DNA of 64,000 bases from Hyposmocoma kahamanoa. Its lineage: Eukaryota > Arthropoda > Insecta > Lepidoptera > Cosmopterigidae. A program made the translations under genes and the position numbers. The stretch spans positions 19,146,448-19,210,447 of the forward strand of contig NW_020654810.1 of NCBI RefSeq assembly GCF_003589595.1. Reading direction: 5' to 3'. The notes under the pieces were generated by a model, which saw nothing but the letters and a program-made list of their open reading frames with translations, did not search any database and was not told the DNA's origin. This document shows, in pieces, positions 52,956 through 63,810 of this stretch (position 1 is the first letter of the stretch; each line of letters opens with the position of its first letter).

Positions 52956-54117
52956 TAATAATAATAATAATATAACAAATAAGCTTATGCTAAATTGACA
53001 TTATATTTTAACATATATATGCATTGCAAACGTGATGTCGTGCCTAGGAGCACTACGTACGGTTGTTGGTCCCGGACTAGGCAGAGACTGTCCTGTGGCG
53101 ACCCTATTACGATTTCAAAGATGTAATTCCATAAATATTTTATAGCCAGTTTTTTGTTTAAAGTTATAATTGTTTAGGAGCTAAATATCGTAGATACATT
53201 TTATTGTTTTATTTAAACAGACCAACGTTTCGGTCCCCGTACAGTTATGGTCACGGCTGACTATGACCAATTTAGCTCAGAAAAACTAGTTTTATTCTCA
53301 ATTTATTCAACAATACAACATACGTTGCCTGTAGTTACATAAATTACAAGCAACACAAATCTAAATACACATCGTCATAACTTTTTAAAGAAAATGAGCA
53401 ATTATTCTGTAAAAATGCATTCTGAACGTGATTCTGTTAAAAAGCGTGATTTAATTTTGAGCTTGAATGCAGCCATTAACAACTCAGATACACGAGCTGG
53501 TACTTTATAGATAAATTACAAACTGATGTTAACTGCCAATTAACGTTTGAACTGTTTGATCATGATGAACTTTTTAATCTGGTTTCGATAAAAAAAAAAA
53601 CAATCGACAATCTATTCAAAACAAAATTGGCATGACTTGTTTGATGATTCTTCTTTCATCTTAAAATTGAATTGGCTTATCATGAACTGTCACAGTAACT
53701 GCCATATGAAAAGACAGCAAATGATAAAATACCTAAATGGTTCTGATTCAATAGGTACCGAATGCGAATTACGTTGTAATTCTTTATGATTTTATTGTAT
53801 TTTAATTTATTAGCCTTGCAACCTTGTGTCATACAATATACCTTGTTATATGTATAACCCGTGTATACTTATGTAGTAATTCTTCTTTTTTGTATGAAAC
53901 GTTTTATTGGTTTGTATTGTACATAACTATTTTTTAATTATTTATTGTTCACTTGTTATAATAATAAATGCACCACCACTTCTAAGTTTTTTGCAGTAAT
54001 TAGTGGTTACTGGAGTTGGTGACACATTTATTTCATATTTACTGTAAAAGAAATTAGTCACATATTTTAATTTTATTGTGTCCACTGTTTGTTGACTCAC
54101 ATTTCGGTAACTTTTAA
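52956..54117. other. No gene; AT-rich
   Basis: 'cagaccaacgtttcggtccc' and 'atggtcacggctgactatga' at 53218-53270 resemble words near 1200 and 7840, so an unnamed repeat edge may be present. No coding signal. Confidence 0.4.
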
Positions 54118-54504
54118 GATCCTCACCATCACCATTTCAGCCGATACACGTCCACTGCTGAACATAGGCGCACACCAAAGAATATCACAAGTACCTGTTC
54201 TGAGCTGCTTGCATCCAGCGAGTCCAGCTACCTTACCAGGTCAACAGTCCGCTTTTCCGTCTTCCAGTACGCAATCGCCATTCGGGAACTCTTCGATCCC
54301 AATGGTCATCTGTCCTACGAGGAATGTACCCCACTCACTGCCACTTAAGTATTGCTATGTCGGTTACTCTGGTTCCATTGCCGATATCCTCATTACTCAT
54401 TCGATCTCGCAGTGAAACTCCGAGCTTAGCCCTTTTCTATTGCCCTTTAGGTGAACAAAAGCCTCCTTATAATGCCCACAGTGAGTGACCACGTCTCAGG
54501 CCCT

Positions 54505-54800
54505 GGACTCTCGTTCCCCATCCGACATTCATCCGAAACATCATTATCATCAGCTTATACGCATCCACGGCTCTCCCGGTTTTGTGCCGCCCAAATCCAG
54601 CTCAGGTCGTTCGTCCATCTTGCCTCAGGGCGTCCCAAACTACGTTTTGCTTGACGTGGTCTCCATTCCAGAACAACGCATGATTCGAATGAAGCTTCAT
54701 ACTTGACATTGTTTTTTTAATTTGGTCGAATATTACTTACTTATTCGACAGTAATTGTTTCGGTTAAAGTAATTGTTCGGAGAACGAGAGTAGACTCCCA
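54505..54800 (-). mobile_element. MITE-like element inserted into RTE
   Basis: Related to 37160-37355. The minus-strand start 'ggagtctactctcgttctcc', inner 'attcgaccaaattaaaa', loop 'gtcaagtatgaagcttcatt', and far end 'cggatgaatgtcggatgggg' plus 'aacgagagtcc' are all present. Most of the second arm is replaced by RTE sequence. Confidence 0.8.
54530..54692 (-). pseudogene. Second RTE 3' fragment nested in the MITE
   Basis: Minus-strand order: 'gtagtttgggacgccctgag' (GRP-like), 'gcaagatggacgaacgacct' (RW-ND-like), 'gatttgggcggcacaaaacc' (W-AQNR-like), then 'gcgtataagctgatgataat'. This is the last part of another RTE copy with its own TGATGATAATGATG tail, so it is a separate insertion and not the same RTE as its surroundings. 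Confidence 0.8.
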
Positions 54801-54859
54801 GTGCCGTAAGTCATTGCTGGCAACACACACTGGTTGAAGACTTTCGTCTTGAATCACTA

Positions 54860-55312
54860 TGGTATTTCGGAACTTTCCGAACGCTGCTCAGCCGGGTGGG
54901 ATTCGCTGGTTGCCTTAAGTCTCGAAGTTGAACCTCTTTCGCGAACTTTCCAGATATTGGCACCCAAAGTTTTACTGTCACCTAAAAAAATGTCAAATAC
55001 GCTGACATTGCTTAACAATAAAACTGAAACTAAATAACATATTAAGAAACCAATTAGAGGGGGTTGTAGATCTCGTTCCGATGATATCTGGGAGACCTAT
55101 GGACAAGAAGATATGGCGTAACTTTCCGAACGCTGCCCAGACGAGTAGGATTTGATAATTGACCTCCGTCTCGAAGTTGTACCTCTTTCTCGAACTTTCG
55201 AGATATTGGCATCGAACGTTTTATTGTCACCTAAAAATATGTCAAATAAGCTTAATAATAAAACAAACTAAATAAGATATTAAAAACCAACTAAAGGGGG
55301 TTGTACGTTTTA
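54860..55312 (+). repeat. Two ~205-bp tandem units
   Basis: Unit 1 (54860-55075) and unit 2 (about 55115-55312) share 'aactttccgaacgctgc', 'tctcgaagttg', 'acctctttc', 'cgaactttc', 'agatattggca', 'aaaatatgtcaaata' and 'agggggttgta'. The words 'agttttactgtcacctaaaa' and 'cgttttattgtcacctaaaa' correspond. A 67-codon frame over unit 1 resembles nothing. The units may be LTR-like pieces or a dispersed repeat (see 48666-48745). Confidence 0.75.
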
Positions 55313-55430
55313 CAACCGCACATTTTAGTTCCGCATACTTTGCGTCCTGCCTTTTTTACCTATGCAGCACGTACGGTTTAGAACTGCACATTTTTAGTTC
55401 CGCTTACTTTGCATTCTACTTCCGCGGCCG
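55307..55430 (+). repeat. ~70-bp tandem duplication
   Basis: 'gtacgttttacaaccgcaca' then 'ttttagttccgcatactttg' is followed by 'gtacggtttagaactgcaca' then 'tttttagttccgcttacttt'. Two units. Confidence 0.75.
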
Positions 55431-57206
55431 TTTCTTTACTTGTGCGCATAAGTAGGCAATTAAATTAGTGTTTAACGAACATACAATCAATTTAGACATT
55501 TATTAACTTACTCGTAACTACAACGCAAGAGATACACAGCCTCAACGAGCTTGTATCTTTGCCAATAAACCTTGTACAACTTAACTTATCTATCTATTTA
55601 AACAATTAGGCGTCAATACTATAGCGTAGTATTGGCCCCTACAGGGGTTGTAGATGTTCTAGAATCAGCAAAACATTCGCTGATTCTAGAAATGTGAATA
55701 ACTAAATTTTGCTAAAAATTGCGTTAGTTAAACAAGGAAGGCAGAAGTGATGGGGTGATAAGTGGCACGCAGTGATGGACAAGCGCCCGGATTTTAAACC
55801 GGTGTGGTTATAATCGCAACGAATATTTATGAATTTAACACAACACTAAACATACACAAATACACAGAACAGTCATATAAAGACAAACAGATCGATCCAT
55901 CCGTAGAACAGAGTCCAATATGATTATATAGTGAAAAAGAGAATAAGTACGAGAATAATTTCGTTATTCAAACTAAGGACTATGTATAGGTGTTTTGAGA
56001 ATTTACACATCTTATTTCATTTCGGAAATATAAAATCGGACAACGGTCGAGCTAACATCCACACTGAAGAAGAACGAACGATGTACTATGTCCTGAGAAC
56101 AATTAGTCATACACATAGATCTACTTAATAAAATTAAAAATACATTTCGTATTTTTTGAAAAGGCAGTTTATGTCTGCTGTACTAACTTGTTCTCAATTT
56201 TCAAACGCACTTACAACTCTTGTAAATGGCAATCAATCAAATACAATTTTAAAGAAAAATCATAATTTCAAAACATCAAATAAACCTAAGAAGGCAAACA
56301 TTTTATCGTAACAACAAATAGAAATATACAGTTGATTACACATTATAATTATTTTCGAGGTTTCGAAGCATGAGACGCAAATTTTCAAAGAAAGTTTGTT
56401 TTATCGATTGTAATTTCAAAAGTACAAGTGGAACCCGTATGAAGCCTTTGTACGTTTACATTAGTAGGGTACGAACATTTCCTTCACATTATAGGCTTCT
56501 GGTAATTCATGATTCACTGAGTAATAAGTAATTATTACCACACGTATTACATATATTATTACCCAAATGTAGAACTGAGATCATTATATCAGTGCCTCCA
56601 GTGAAAAACGGAATAAGACGAGTTATGCCCTTTTCTTTTTATTACACCATTGGCTTCAGCGTATCCGATTACATAACACGTCAAAAGGACATCTCTGTAG
56701 CAGTCTTCTAACGTCGTTTTTTATTGCACTAATGGCATTACTCACTGTTTCTACAGTCATAAACTTAGGCCTGTTTTATGAGTGTAAAGTTACAAGTGCT
56801 CTGAACTCAAAAATACATACAAGTTTAAGGAATAACTACAGATATATTTTTACATAAAGACACTTTTCGTATTGTTCCATAATGACGGGGAAAAAAGTAT
56901 GACTAAAAGCGACTATTGCCTTATTCCACAGTGTACATAAAGGTATAAGTGAGTATTCCGTTTGTTCCACTGGACGCCATTGGTCATAGCTGCGACTATA
57001 CCGTGTTGCTATTGGTTATTACTTCGCAACTTGTCGTTTTATTCCTTTAACGATTTTATGTCTTTTATCAATGTGGTTAGTATCATAAGTATTGTAATGT
57101 AATAAATCGAATTATGTGTTAAAGTTTGTTAACATAAGTCGTGTTATTACCCTTAAGCACTCATAAACAAGGACGCAACTCGAAATAAACTTATTAAAAT
57201 CTATTT
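55431..57206. other. No gene; one small hairpin
   Basis: A 13-bp perfect inverted repeat (ttctagaatcagc / gctgattctagaa) lies at 55657-55691. A 65-codon frame at 55931-56128 is not recognisable. Confidence 0.45.
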
Positions 57207-57467
57207 TATTTTTTATAACATCAAGTGACGGGACGAACAAGTCGTGCGCCTGATGGTAAGCTACATGCCTGTCCATAACAGTTGCAGTGCCACTCAGAAT
57301 TTCAAATTGTAAAGATTTGTGGGGCACTACCATAGCGCCCGTCACCCTAAGATATTAGTTGACAAGTCCCATTTGCCTGTAATTTCAGCAGACGCAGAAG
57401 ACACACAGTAATGCTGACATTACGACACTGGACGAACTCTTTCACAAGGAGCTCTACTGCTACTAAA
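57207..57467 (-). mobile_element. Repeat R-A, near full length
   Basis: T run, 'ataacatcaagtgacgggac', 'gaacaagtcgtgcgcctgat', to 'ggagctctactgctactaaa'. About 40 bases around 'tgcttggcggcagaaatag' are deleted. Confidence 0.92.
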
Positions 57468-58061
57468 TATAGAAAATATGGCTGAATGTTTAACCACCCA
57501 TTAAACGAAAGTTTAGATGTAGACCTAAAGTTAAAATCATAAAAAGTACTAATAATAAATGTGGACAGCCCATTATCAATAAAAGTATAGTTTTTTTTCT
57601 CCTATGTAAAAGTGTCGATTTTGAGTTATTCTCTTTTTCACTGAAGGCACTGATATTTTCAACCATAACATCTGGGTCACCAAGTCTAATTTTCGTGAAA
57701 TTATTGGGCATTATAATTCCATTGTAACTCCGTTGAGATCAAATTGCAATTATGATAATATTTGTCATTCTGCCAAAATCTAGTTGCATTGGCTGCACTC
57801 TCTATAGTGTGAGAGAATGGATGGAAATCACTGGATGGCATTTATTCATTCAATCACTAACGATCGATGTTGCTTTTATACATCGAGTATATAACCAGAA
57901 ATAGAGACGATATGTCATTTAATTTGTTTGAAAACTATTCTGCCATATCATTACTGTGACAACTGCGCTCCGATTCGCCAGCCCGAGTTCGAAACAATTG
58001 ACGAGTGTCGTCAACTGTTTCACTTCCAATCGACCAGTTAACTTGAGCTTTGCTACAATAG
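57468..58061. other. No recognised feature
   Basis: No supported feature. Confidence 0.4.
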
Positions 58062-58245
58062 ACGAAAATTGAAAAATTACATATTTAATATTTAATTACC
58101 GATGAAATGCGATTACGTTTGTTTTGTAATTAGATGTTTTACTGTTTTTCTCACACCACCGAATAGAACAGCACGGTATTGTTAGAGATATATTACAATA
58201 AATACAGAATATGTTTTGGAATATACGGAGACGTACACACAGGTC
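58062..58245 (+). repeat. Dispersed ~190-bp duplicate, copy 2
   Basis: Matches 23648-23855: 'tttaatatttaattaccgat', 'gtttgttttgtaattagatg', 'acaccaccgaatagaacagc', 'atatacggagacgtacacac', 'aggtcagtagttgg'. Copies differ at scattered sites plus short indels. Confidence 0.8.
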
Positions 58246-59682
58246 AGTAGTTGGCCTGTCTATATTTCAGTGCAAACGAGAAATGATATTTATAAGAACT
58301 GCATCGCTAATGTGTTACCAGGAATATATGGCCGTTATTTCATCTCTATTTCTGGTTATATACTCGATGCTCTTATAGGATGGAAAAAATGGGAAAGAGC
58401 TGCCCTATCTATGGAATAAACGCACCTACCTAAACCAAAATTGTAACTTGCAATAATAGGTATTGATGGTATTGAACTTTCAACGATATACAGGGTAAAG
58501 TTTAAATTCTATTAAACAATCCAGAATTTGTTGTATTTCTTTTTAAATTTGATGCAACGACTAATCAATATTAAGATTTTGTAGTGTTTTTAATTAAGAA
58601 TGTGTGAGTTTTGGCGACATCGATTCTGATAGTAATCGAGGCGTATGGTACTTTTATTGTTTTTTTTTGTTCTGTGTCTTGGCCCATGCTGGTTGGGCAA
58701 GAAGTAGAAACATTATCAGCTACTGTGCACTACGCTCAAGGTGCCCTTAATAAATGTTTCTAACTTTAAATCTTCTGACGTTTTTTATATTTTTTTTAAT
58801 TTATGAAGTATATTTACTACCTACGTTATTCCCTTTATTTCATGCTACGTAAATACCATTTGGGATTGTAAATCAAAATAGCTTTAAGTATAAAACTTTG
58901 GCCATTTATAACTAGCAAAATTCTTTTAATTATAGTGAGTAAGGCCGCTTTTAAAATCCAATTAACGCACATTAAAAGCAAGTACTAAACCAAAAATGTT
59001 GGGACAAAGGCCAGTTTATCTTTTGACCTTCATCCTAACTCCCTCGTTTCGTTTTAAAATGCAGAAAACCCAGCTTTAACCTCAGTAAACAAAACTTTCC
59101 TGAACAACTACTTGCGTGTCTTTCTCGTGGAATGAAGTTTGCTTATTTTCTTGCATGCAGGTCTCTAGAGAAATACTAACTATATTAAACTCATTTGTTA
59201 TAGCGCATTCGAATAACACGTTGCATTTTATTTACGAGGCGAGGAAAATATTCGAGATTAAAAATGTAAACAAAGGCATTGCCATTACAAAACAAACTAT
59301 TTTAATAATCGTACAAATGTGAAAAGGTTTGTGAAATGATTTTTTTTATATTGTGCTTAAATTGTACGTATATAAAGGGTCAAGAGCATTATAACCTTAA
59401 CATTTAGATTTGAATCAACTATCCAGATTACGATAACAATGGTCCAAAGTGTCAAGCTTGATGCTCTTTACTGTGCAAACAAAATGTTATTGTTTTTAAA
59501 TACACACGATTTAATTATAATAAATAAGTAAAAAACACAACAAAACATTATTTGTGCTAAATTTTTATATACTGTGACCTTTTTTAAAATAGTTTTGAGT
59601 TTTTAGATGCCATAAAAATAACTTAAAAGATAAATAGGAAATTATTTTAGTTTTTACGATCGAAATGGTGTATATTTGCATT
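58246..59682. other. AT-rich, no recognised feature
   Basis: No supported gene or repeat. 'gcccatgctggttgggcaag' at 58682 is a lone GC-richer word. Confidence 0.4.
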
Positions 59683-59790
59683 TTCAAACTAACATTTTTG
59701 TTTTAAAAAACAAATGTACGCGATTCAGACCTGGAAAAAATAGTTTCATTTCCTATGTGTAACAATCGTGAAAATCTAAGAACTCAGTGA
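59683..59790 (+). repeat. Repeat D copy
   Basis: 'aaaaacaaatgtacgcgatt', 'cagacctggaaaaaatagtt', 'tcatttcctatgtgtaacaa', 'tcgtgaaaatctaagaactc'. Confidence 0.82.
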
Positions 59791-60264
59791 TCAGGGTGAA
59801 AAGATTTTTCACCCAATATTTTTATATTTCTTTTTATTGTCATAAATAGGTACCTAAGTAAAACAAAAATAATTCTTAAGCTTCTTATTGAAAAACAAAT
59901 AAACATGTATTTTTTTACTCACTCTTAATATCAAGAGTTGAACCGTATTAACATATTTATTAAGACAAACTCGAAAAAAATGTTTACGATTTATGAGATA
60001 TTACTTTGACATTGACAGTTGTTTGTTTAAATTTATGATCTCGACTATCATCGCCGAGTATAGGAAGGTAAGGTGTGGTGCTAGTCAATAACGCGGGTCA
60101 AGTACCTGGAAGTAATAGTTAATTCATATGCTTTAGCTATTATTTTACAATACTTATCTTTACTATGAGGTTTAGGTCATTTCGCAATTCATTTTGTTAG
60201 TGTATCAACAATAGACAATGATAAATAATACAAACATATAAACATTTGCCTTGGTTTTAAGGGA
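59791..60264. other. No recognised feature
   Basis: No supported feature. Confidence 0.4.
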
Positions 60265-60420
60265 AGAAAGAACTGCAAAGAAAAGATAGATGGATTGGGT
60301 GAAAGATCATTTGAGGGAGTGGACAACTAGATGTCGGCTGGTAGAGATGAATGAAGGAAGAAACTTACGACGACTTCGATGGCCCGGTGGTTTGCATTGT
60401 GAGCGTTACATAAGGATGTT
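60265..60420 (+). pseudogene. Possible LINE C-terminal scrap
   Basis: A frame reads ERTAKKR, stop, MDWVKDHLREWTTRCRLVEM, NEGRNLRRL, which resembles the GRPKKRWMDCVKDDM..KGV..EMT.DR..W block at the C-terminus of some LINE polyproteins. The similarity is short and from memory. Confidence 0.4.
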
Positions 60421-61256
60421 TCGTATTAAATTTCCAGTTGGAGCAATATGGGAAAGGAACTTTCCAAATTGGGTCTAGGTAGTCTGGGTATTCTGACAGA
60501 CCTCGGTATTAAATTTAGTACTCTTTCTAGCAGTGGCGAGACGTCTATATAGCGCGATTTTCACCGGCTTGCCTAAAATTTTCCAACATATCATCAACTA
60601 CTACATTTTGTGCTAATTTTTTTGTGTAGAATAAGTTAACCAGTATAATAATGCATATAATTACCTTGTGTGCAAACAAGTTGTGTTTAGTGTCTAACCA
60701 TAATTCTCACGCCTCGACATTGCTAGCTAGGACGTTAAGCACTCTGGTAGTCATAACACAGAATTTTGTAGAGAAGATTGTCGTTTATCATCAGGAAATT
60801 GTTATGATTGTGTGGTGTTAAAGACTCACATTTATTCATCCGGAATCGTCTTGAGCCGGTCAGAAAACCTTTATGTCTATGCAATAAGCGCGAAAAATAA
60901 GTCGCGCGTTTCGCTTCTGCTCGGATCACCGACACGTGTCGAAAGCCGTGTCGATAAGTGTCGTGATTCCCTTAGTACTATATTTTAGGTCTAAATATTT
61001 TAGAGTCTTTCCTCTCCCATTGCCTAAGGCTCAATTTACATTGACGCGGACCGGAATGGAACCCAATATTTGTAATGAAATAGTTGAAAGCAAAATGAAC
61101 GTCATATCGATTGTGTAAACTAAATACGAGCCAAAAAAACAGGTCGCACGTCTTTCTCACGCAGAATTCTCGCGCAGGATCAGGAATTCCCGCAGCTACC
61201 GTCTTGTATCTAGTTTACACAATTGGCATAAAGTTCATTATGCTATGTACAATTTA
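60421..61256. other. No recognised feature
   Basis: Antisense frames at 60936-61160 overlap and resemble nothing. The words 'tagtttacacaattggc' and 'gattgtgtaaacta' at 61209 and 61110 form a distant inverted pair of no clear meaning. Confidence 0.35.
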
Positions 61257-61526
61257 GTAGCATCAGAGCTCCTTGTGAAAGAGTTCCTCCAGGGAAGTAC
61301 TGCGACCTTACTTATTCCTACCACCAAGCAATAATATGAGCATTACTGCGTTCCGATTTTGAAAGGTAAGGCTGCTAGTGAAATTACAGACATATGGGAC
61401 TTGTCAATGTATTTCTATCTTTCCGATTTAAAGCTCTGAGTGGCACTGTAACTGCTATAGACAGGCGTGTGGCTTAACACCAAGCGCACGACTTGTTCGT
61501 ACCCTCACTTGATATCATAACAAAAA
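61257..61526 (+). mobile_element. Repeat R-A, internally shortened
   Basis: 'tagtagcatcagagctcctt' to 'tcacttgatatcataac' plus A residues. About 35 bases around 'gggtgacgggcgcagtggca' are missing. Confidence 0.9.
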
Positions 61527-61583
61527 ATCGTTACAATTTCACTTCCATTCCGTTACGCAGCATTGAGTTTCAAATATGCATTT

Positions 61584-61812
61584 TAACCCCCGTGGTCGAG
61601 TGGCTTGCTATGGTGTCGCCATTTCTGAACGCCCGAGAGGGTTCGATTTTCGATCGGATCAATTTAGAAAAACTAACTTTTTTATATTTACTTGGATCTG
61701 GGTGTTTGTGATACCGTCGTTGTTACCGAGTACCATAACACAAGTGCTTTAGTTACTTACTATGGGATCAGAGCAACATATGTGACGTTGTATAATATTT
61801 ACTTATTATTAA
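61584..61812 (+). mobile_element. SINE S2, full length
   Basis: Head 'aacccccgtggtcgagtggc', a damaged B box 'gagggttcgattttcgatcg', body 'gatctgggtgtttgtgatac', 'caagtgctttagttacttac', 'tgggatcagagcaacatatg' and a 'aatatttacttatta' end. Two short frames over it are not genes. Confidence 0.82.
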
Positions 61813-62343
61813 TGGCATTGTCGGCCGGAGTCAAGGACTCAGGTTCAATTATCATTATTATACTGCGCCAACTCCAAACAAAAGAATAAAGGCGAGAGGA
61901 TAAGATAATGAAAACGTAGCCTTGAATTTGTAAATAAATACTAAAAATATGCAAAACGGTTTGAATACGCAAGAACTTTGAGGGCAGAATATTTTTCTTT
62001 ACAATTTTTTTCATTTTCAAATACCAATAGGAAACTTCAAGCAATTGATAGTGGGTGAAATTTAATTTTCTGAGCCCACTTTAAGGGATGATATAAAAAC
62101 AAAATCAACTGTTCTATTAATTTTAATCGAATAGGTTTGAACAGTTTAATTTATATATTGAAGAACTGTTGATTTTTCGCTGAGTAAAAGTTGTTCATGT
62201 TGACAGGGTACTATTACATCAATTTAATTAAATTCGACAAAATGTTTAAAAGACATATTCTATCTGTAATAAGAGGCATTTCCACCATGCGTGTGCAACG
62301 CCAGCTGTCGGTAGTGACCATGTAAAGTACATATAGTGTAGTA
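61813..62343. other. No recognised feature
   Basis: No supported feature. Confidence 0.4.
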
Positions 62344-62602
62344 GTAGCAGTAGGGCTCATTGGGAAAGAGTTCGTCCAGAAGTTCTGCCACCTTATCTAT
62401 TTCTGCCGCCAAGCAGTAATGTCAGTATTACTGTGTTCCGGTTTTGAATGATACTGGTGAAATTACAGGCACATGGGGCTTGTTAACTTATGTCTTAAGG
62501 TGATGGGTGCAGTGCGCCTCAGACCTTTGCGATTTAAAGCCCTTGCACTGCAACTGTTATGGATAGGCGCGTCTCAACGACTTGTTCATCCCATTTTAAA
62601 TT
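62344..62602 (+). mobile_element. Repeat R-A, near full length
   Basis: 'agtagcagtagggctcattg' to 'cttgttcatcccattttaaa'. It is missing small blocks, including the 'cttaccaccaggcgca' stretch. Confidence 0.88.
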
Positions 62603-62804
62603 CTCAAAAAGCAATTTACTTTTTATACAAACTTCTCGTACTTATTACGGTTCGTTGCAATTTCATTTGTTATTCGGTACCTTTATTATTTCCCATTTTC
62701 TCGTTTCATATGAGGAATCTTAACATTATTATTAAGTCTATTATAATTACATACTTCTTGTCTTCTCACCATGCAGTCTGAAGATTAATATTTGAATAGT
62801 AATA

Positions 62805-63017
62805 TTTTTTTTAATACACACACACTCAACATAGCCCCGCACTAGGGAAACCCTGTGTCGCGGGTGCCATGGACACACATATAGACAAACACAGTTTACA
62901 CCCAAACTCACGAGAGAAACAAATGTAGGTCATACAAATATTTCTCCCGGCCCGGAATCAAACCTGGGACCTATGCGTGGCAGTCCGGTATGGTAACCGT
63001 TCGGCCACAGAGGCAGT
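62805..63017 (-). mobile_element. SINE S1, full length
   Basis: T run at 62805-62812, 'cactcaacatagccccgcac', 'cgcgggtgccatggacacac', 'actcacgagagaaacaaatg', 'tcaaacctgggacctatgcg', 'ggccacagaggcag' (head). Nearly intact. Confidence 0.9.
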
Positions 63018-63054
63018 TAATTCACTTTTAAGCTGTGACGTTTTATTTAAGTTA

Positions 63055-63222
63055 TGGTAGCCTAATTGCTTACCGCCTCTCAAGCAGAAGCCGTGAGCTC
63101 GTACCACTGAGTTTCTCGGAATTCATGTGTGAAAATTAATTTGATTGTTACTATGAGGTTTTCGGTGAAGGCAAACGTCGTGGTGAAAGCAGCACGTCGG
63201 ACAATGGTGTGAAACACGTGTA
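63055..63222 (+). mobile_element. SINE S3, tail missing
   Basis: 'ggtagcctaattgcttaccg', 'cctctcaagcagaagccgtg', 'agtttctcggaattcatgtg', 'gaggttttcggtgaaggcaa' and 'gcacgtcgga', then it ends before the RTE-like tail. Confidence 0.78.
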
Positions 63223-63269
63223 AGGTCGAATTGGGCCAACGTGGCGGGCTATAGGTACTTAGTATCAGC

Positions 63270-63530
63270 ACAGCCTCTTATGAAAGTGTTCGTCCAGGAA
63301 AGTTCTGCCACCTTACCTATTTTTACCGTCTATTAGTAATGTTAGCATTACTGCATTTCTGTTTTGAAGGGTAAGGGTGCTGGTGAAATGGGACTTGTTA
63401 CTTGTCAACTTATGTCTCGGGGTGACGGGCGTAGTGGCAGTGCCCATCTGATCTTTGCGATTTAAAGCTCTGAGTGGCACTGCAAATGGTATGGACAGAC
63501 GTGTAGCTTACCATCAGGTGCATGACTGCG
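63270..63530 (+). mobile_element. Repeat R-A, near full length
   Basis: 'acagcctcttatgaaagtgt', 'accttacctatttttaccgt', 'gcttaccatcaggtgcatga', then it stops before the terminal GATATTATA block. Confidence 0.9.
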
Positions 63531-63810
63531 CACGGGACATATAAATGTTAATTTGTTGAGTGACAAATTCAAGGGTTATTCAAATAATTGGTTGTTTTAT
63601 AGTATATTGTATTGAATTTTAGATTACAAGATATTTATTCGTTGAAAAAAAAAGTAGTTAACAGAGAAAGTGTTATAGAATGTTATATCGTACATTTCAC
63701 CAAAAGCAAGCGAATATTTTACATATTTCTTATTTTACTTTTAACGTAGCACAGATTTAAAGTTAAACAATAGCATAAAAAACTGTCAATAATTAAAACT
63801 TAAAAAAAAA

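Larger units (their letters stand above)
54118..54852 (-). pseudogene. RTE-type LINE 3' end split by a MITE
   Basis: On the minus strand, 54852-54800 gives 'caagacgaaagtcttcaacc', 'agtgtgtgttgcc' and 'atgacttacggcactg' (LP.MTYGT-like). The RTE resumes at 54504 with 'gagacgtggtcactcactgt' (ETWSLT-like) and runs to 'gctgaaatggtgatgg' at 54118. Everything between is a MITE with another RTE piece in it. Stops and frameshifts show that the RTE was dead or died after insertion. Confidence 0.85.

Noticed and set aside
54089..54415. Open frame of 108 codons on the plus strand
   Set aside because: Antisense to the split RTE 3' end on the minus strand.
1735..63017. Additional tRNA genes at the SINE heads
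   Set aside because: Heads of S1, S2 and S3 have tRNA-like boxes but mismatched or incomplete stems and occur in repeats with tails.
13521..63530. Recurrent small proteins with LVNLCLRVTGAVAV... and TATVMDRRVAYHQ-like peptides at several loci
   Set aside because: They are translations of the R-A repeat in one frame. They begin and end at different places and carry stops and frameshifts.
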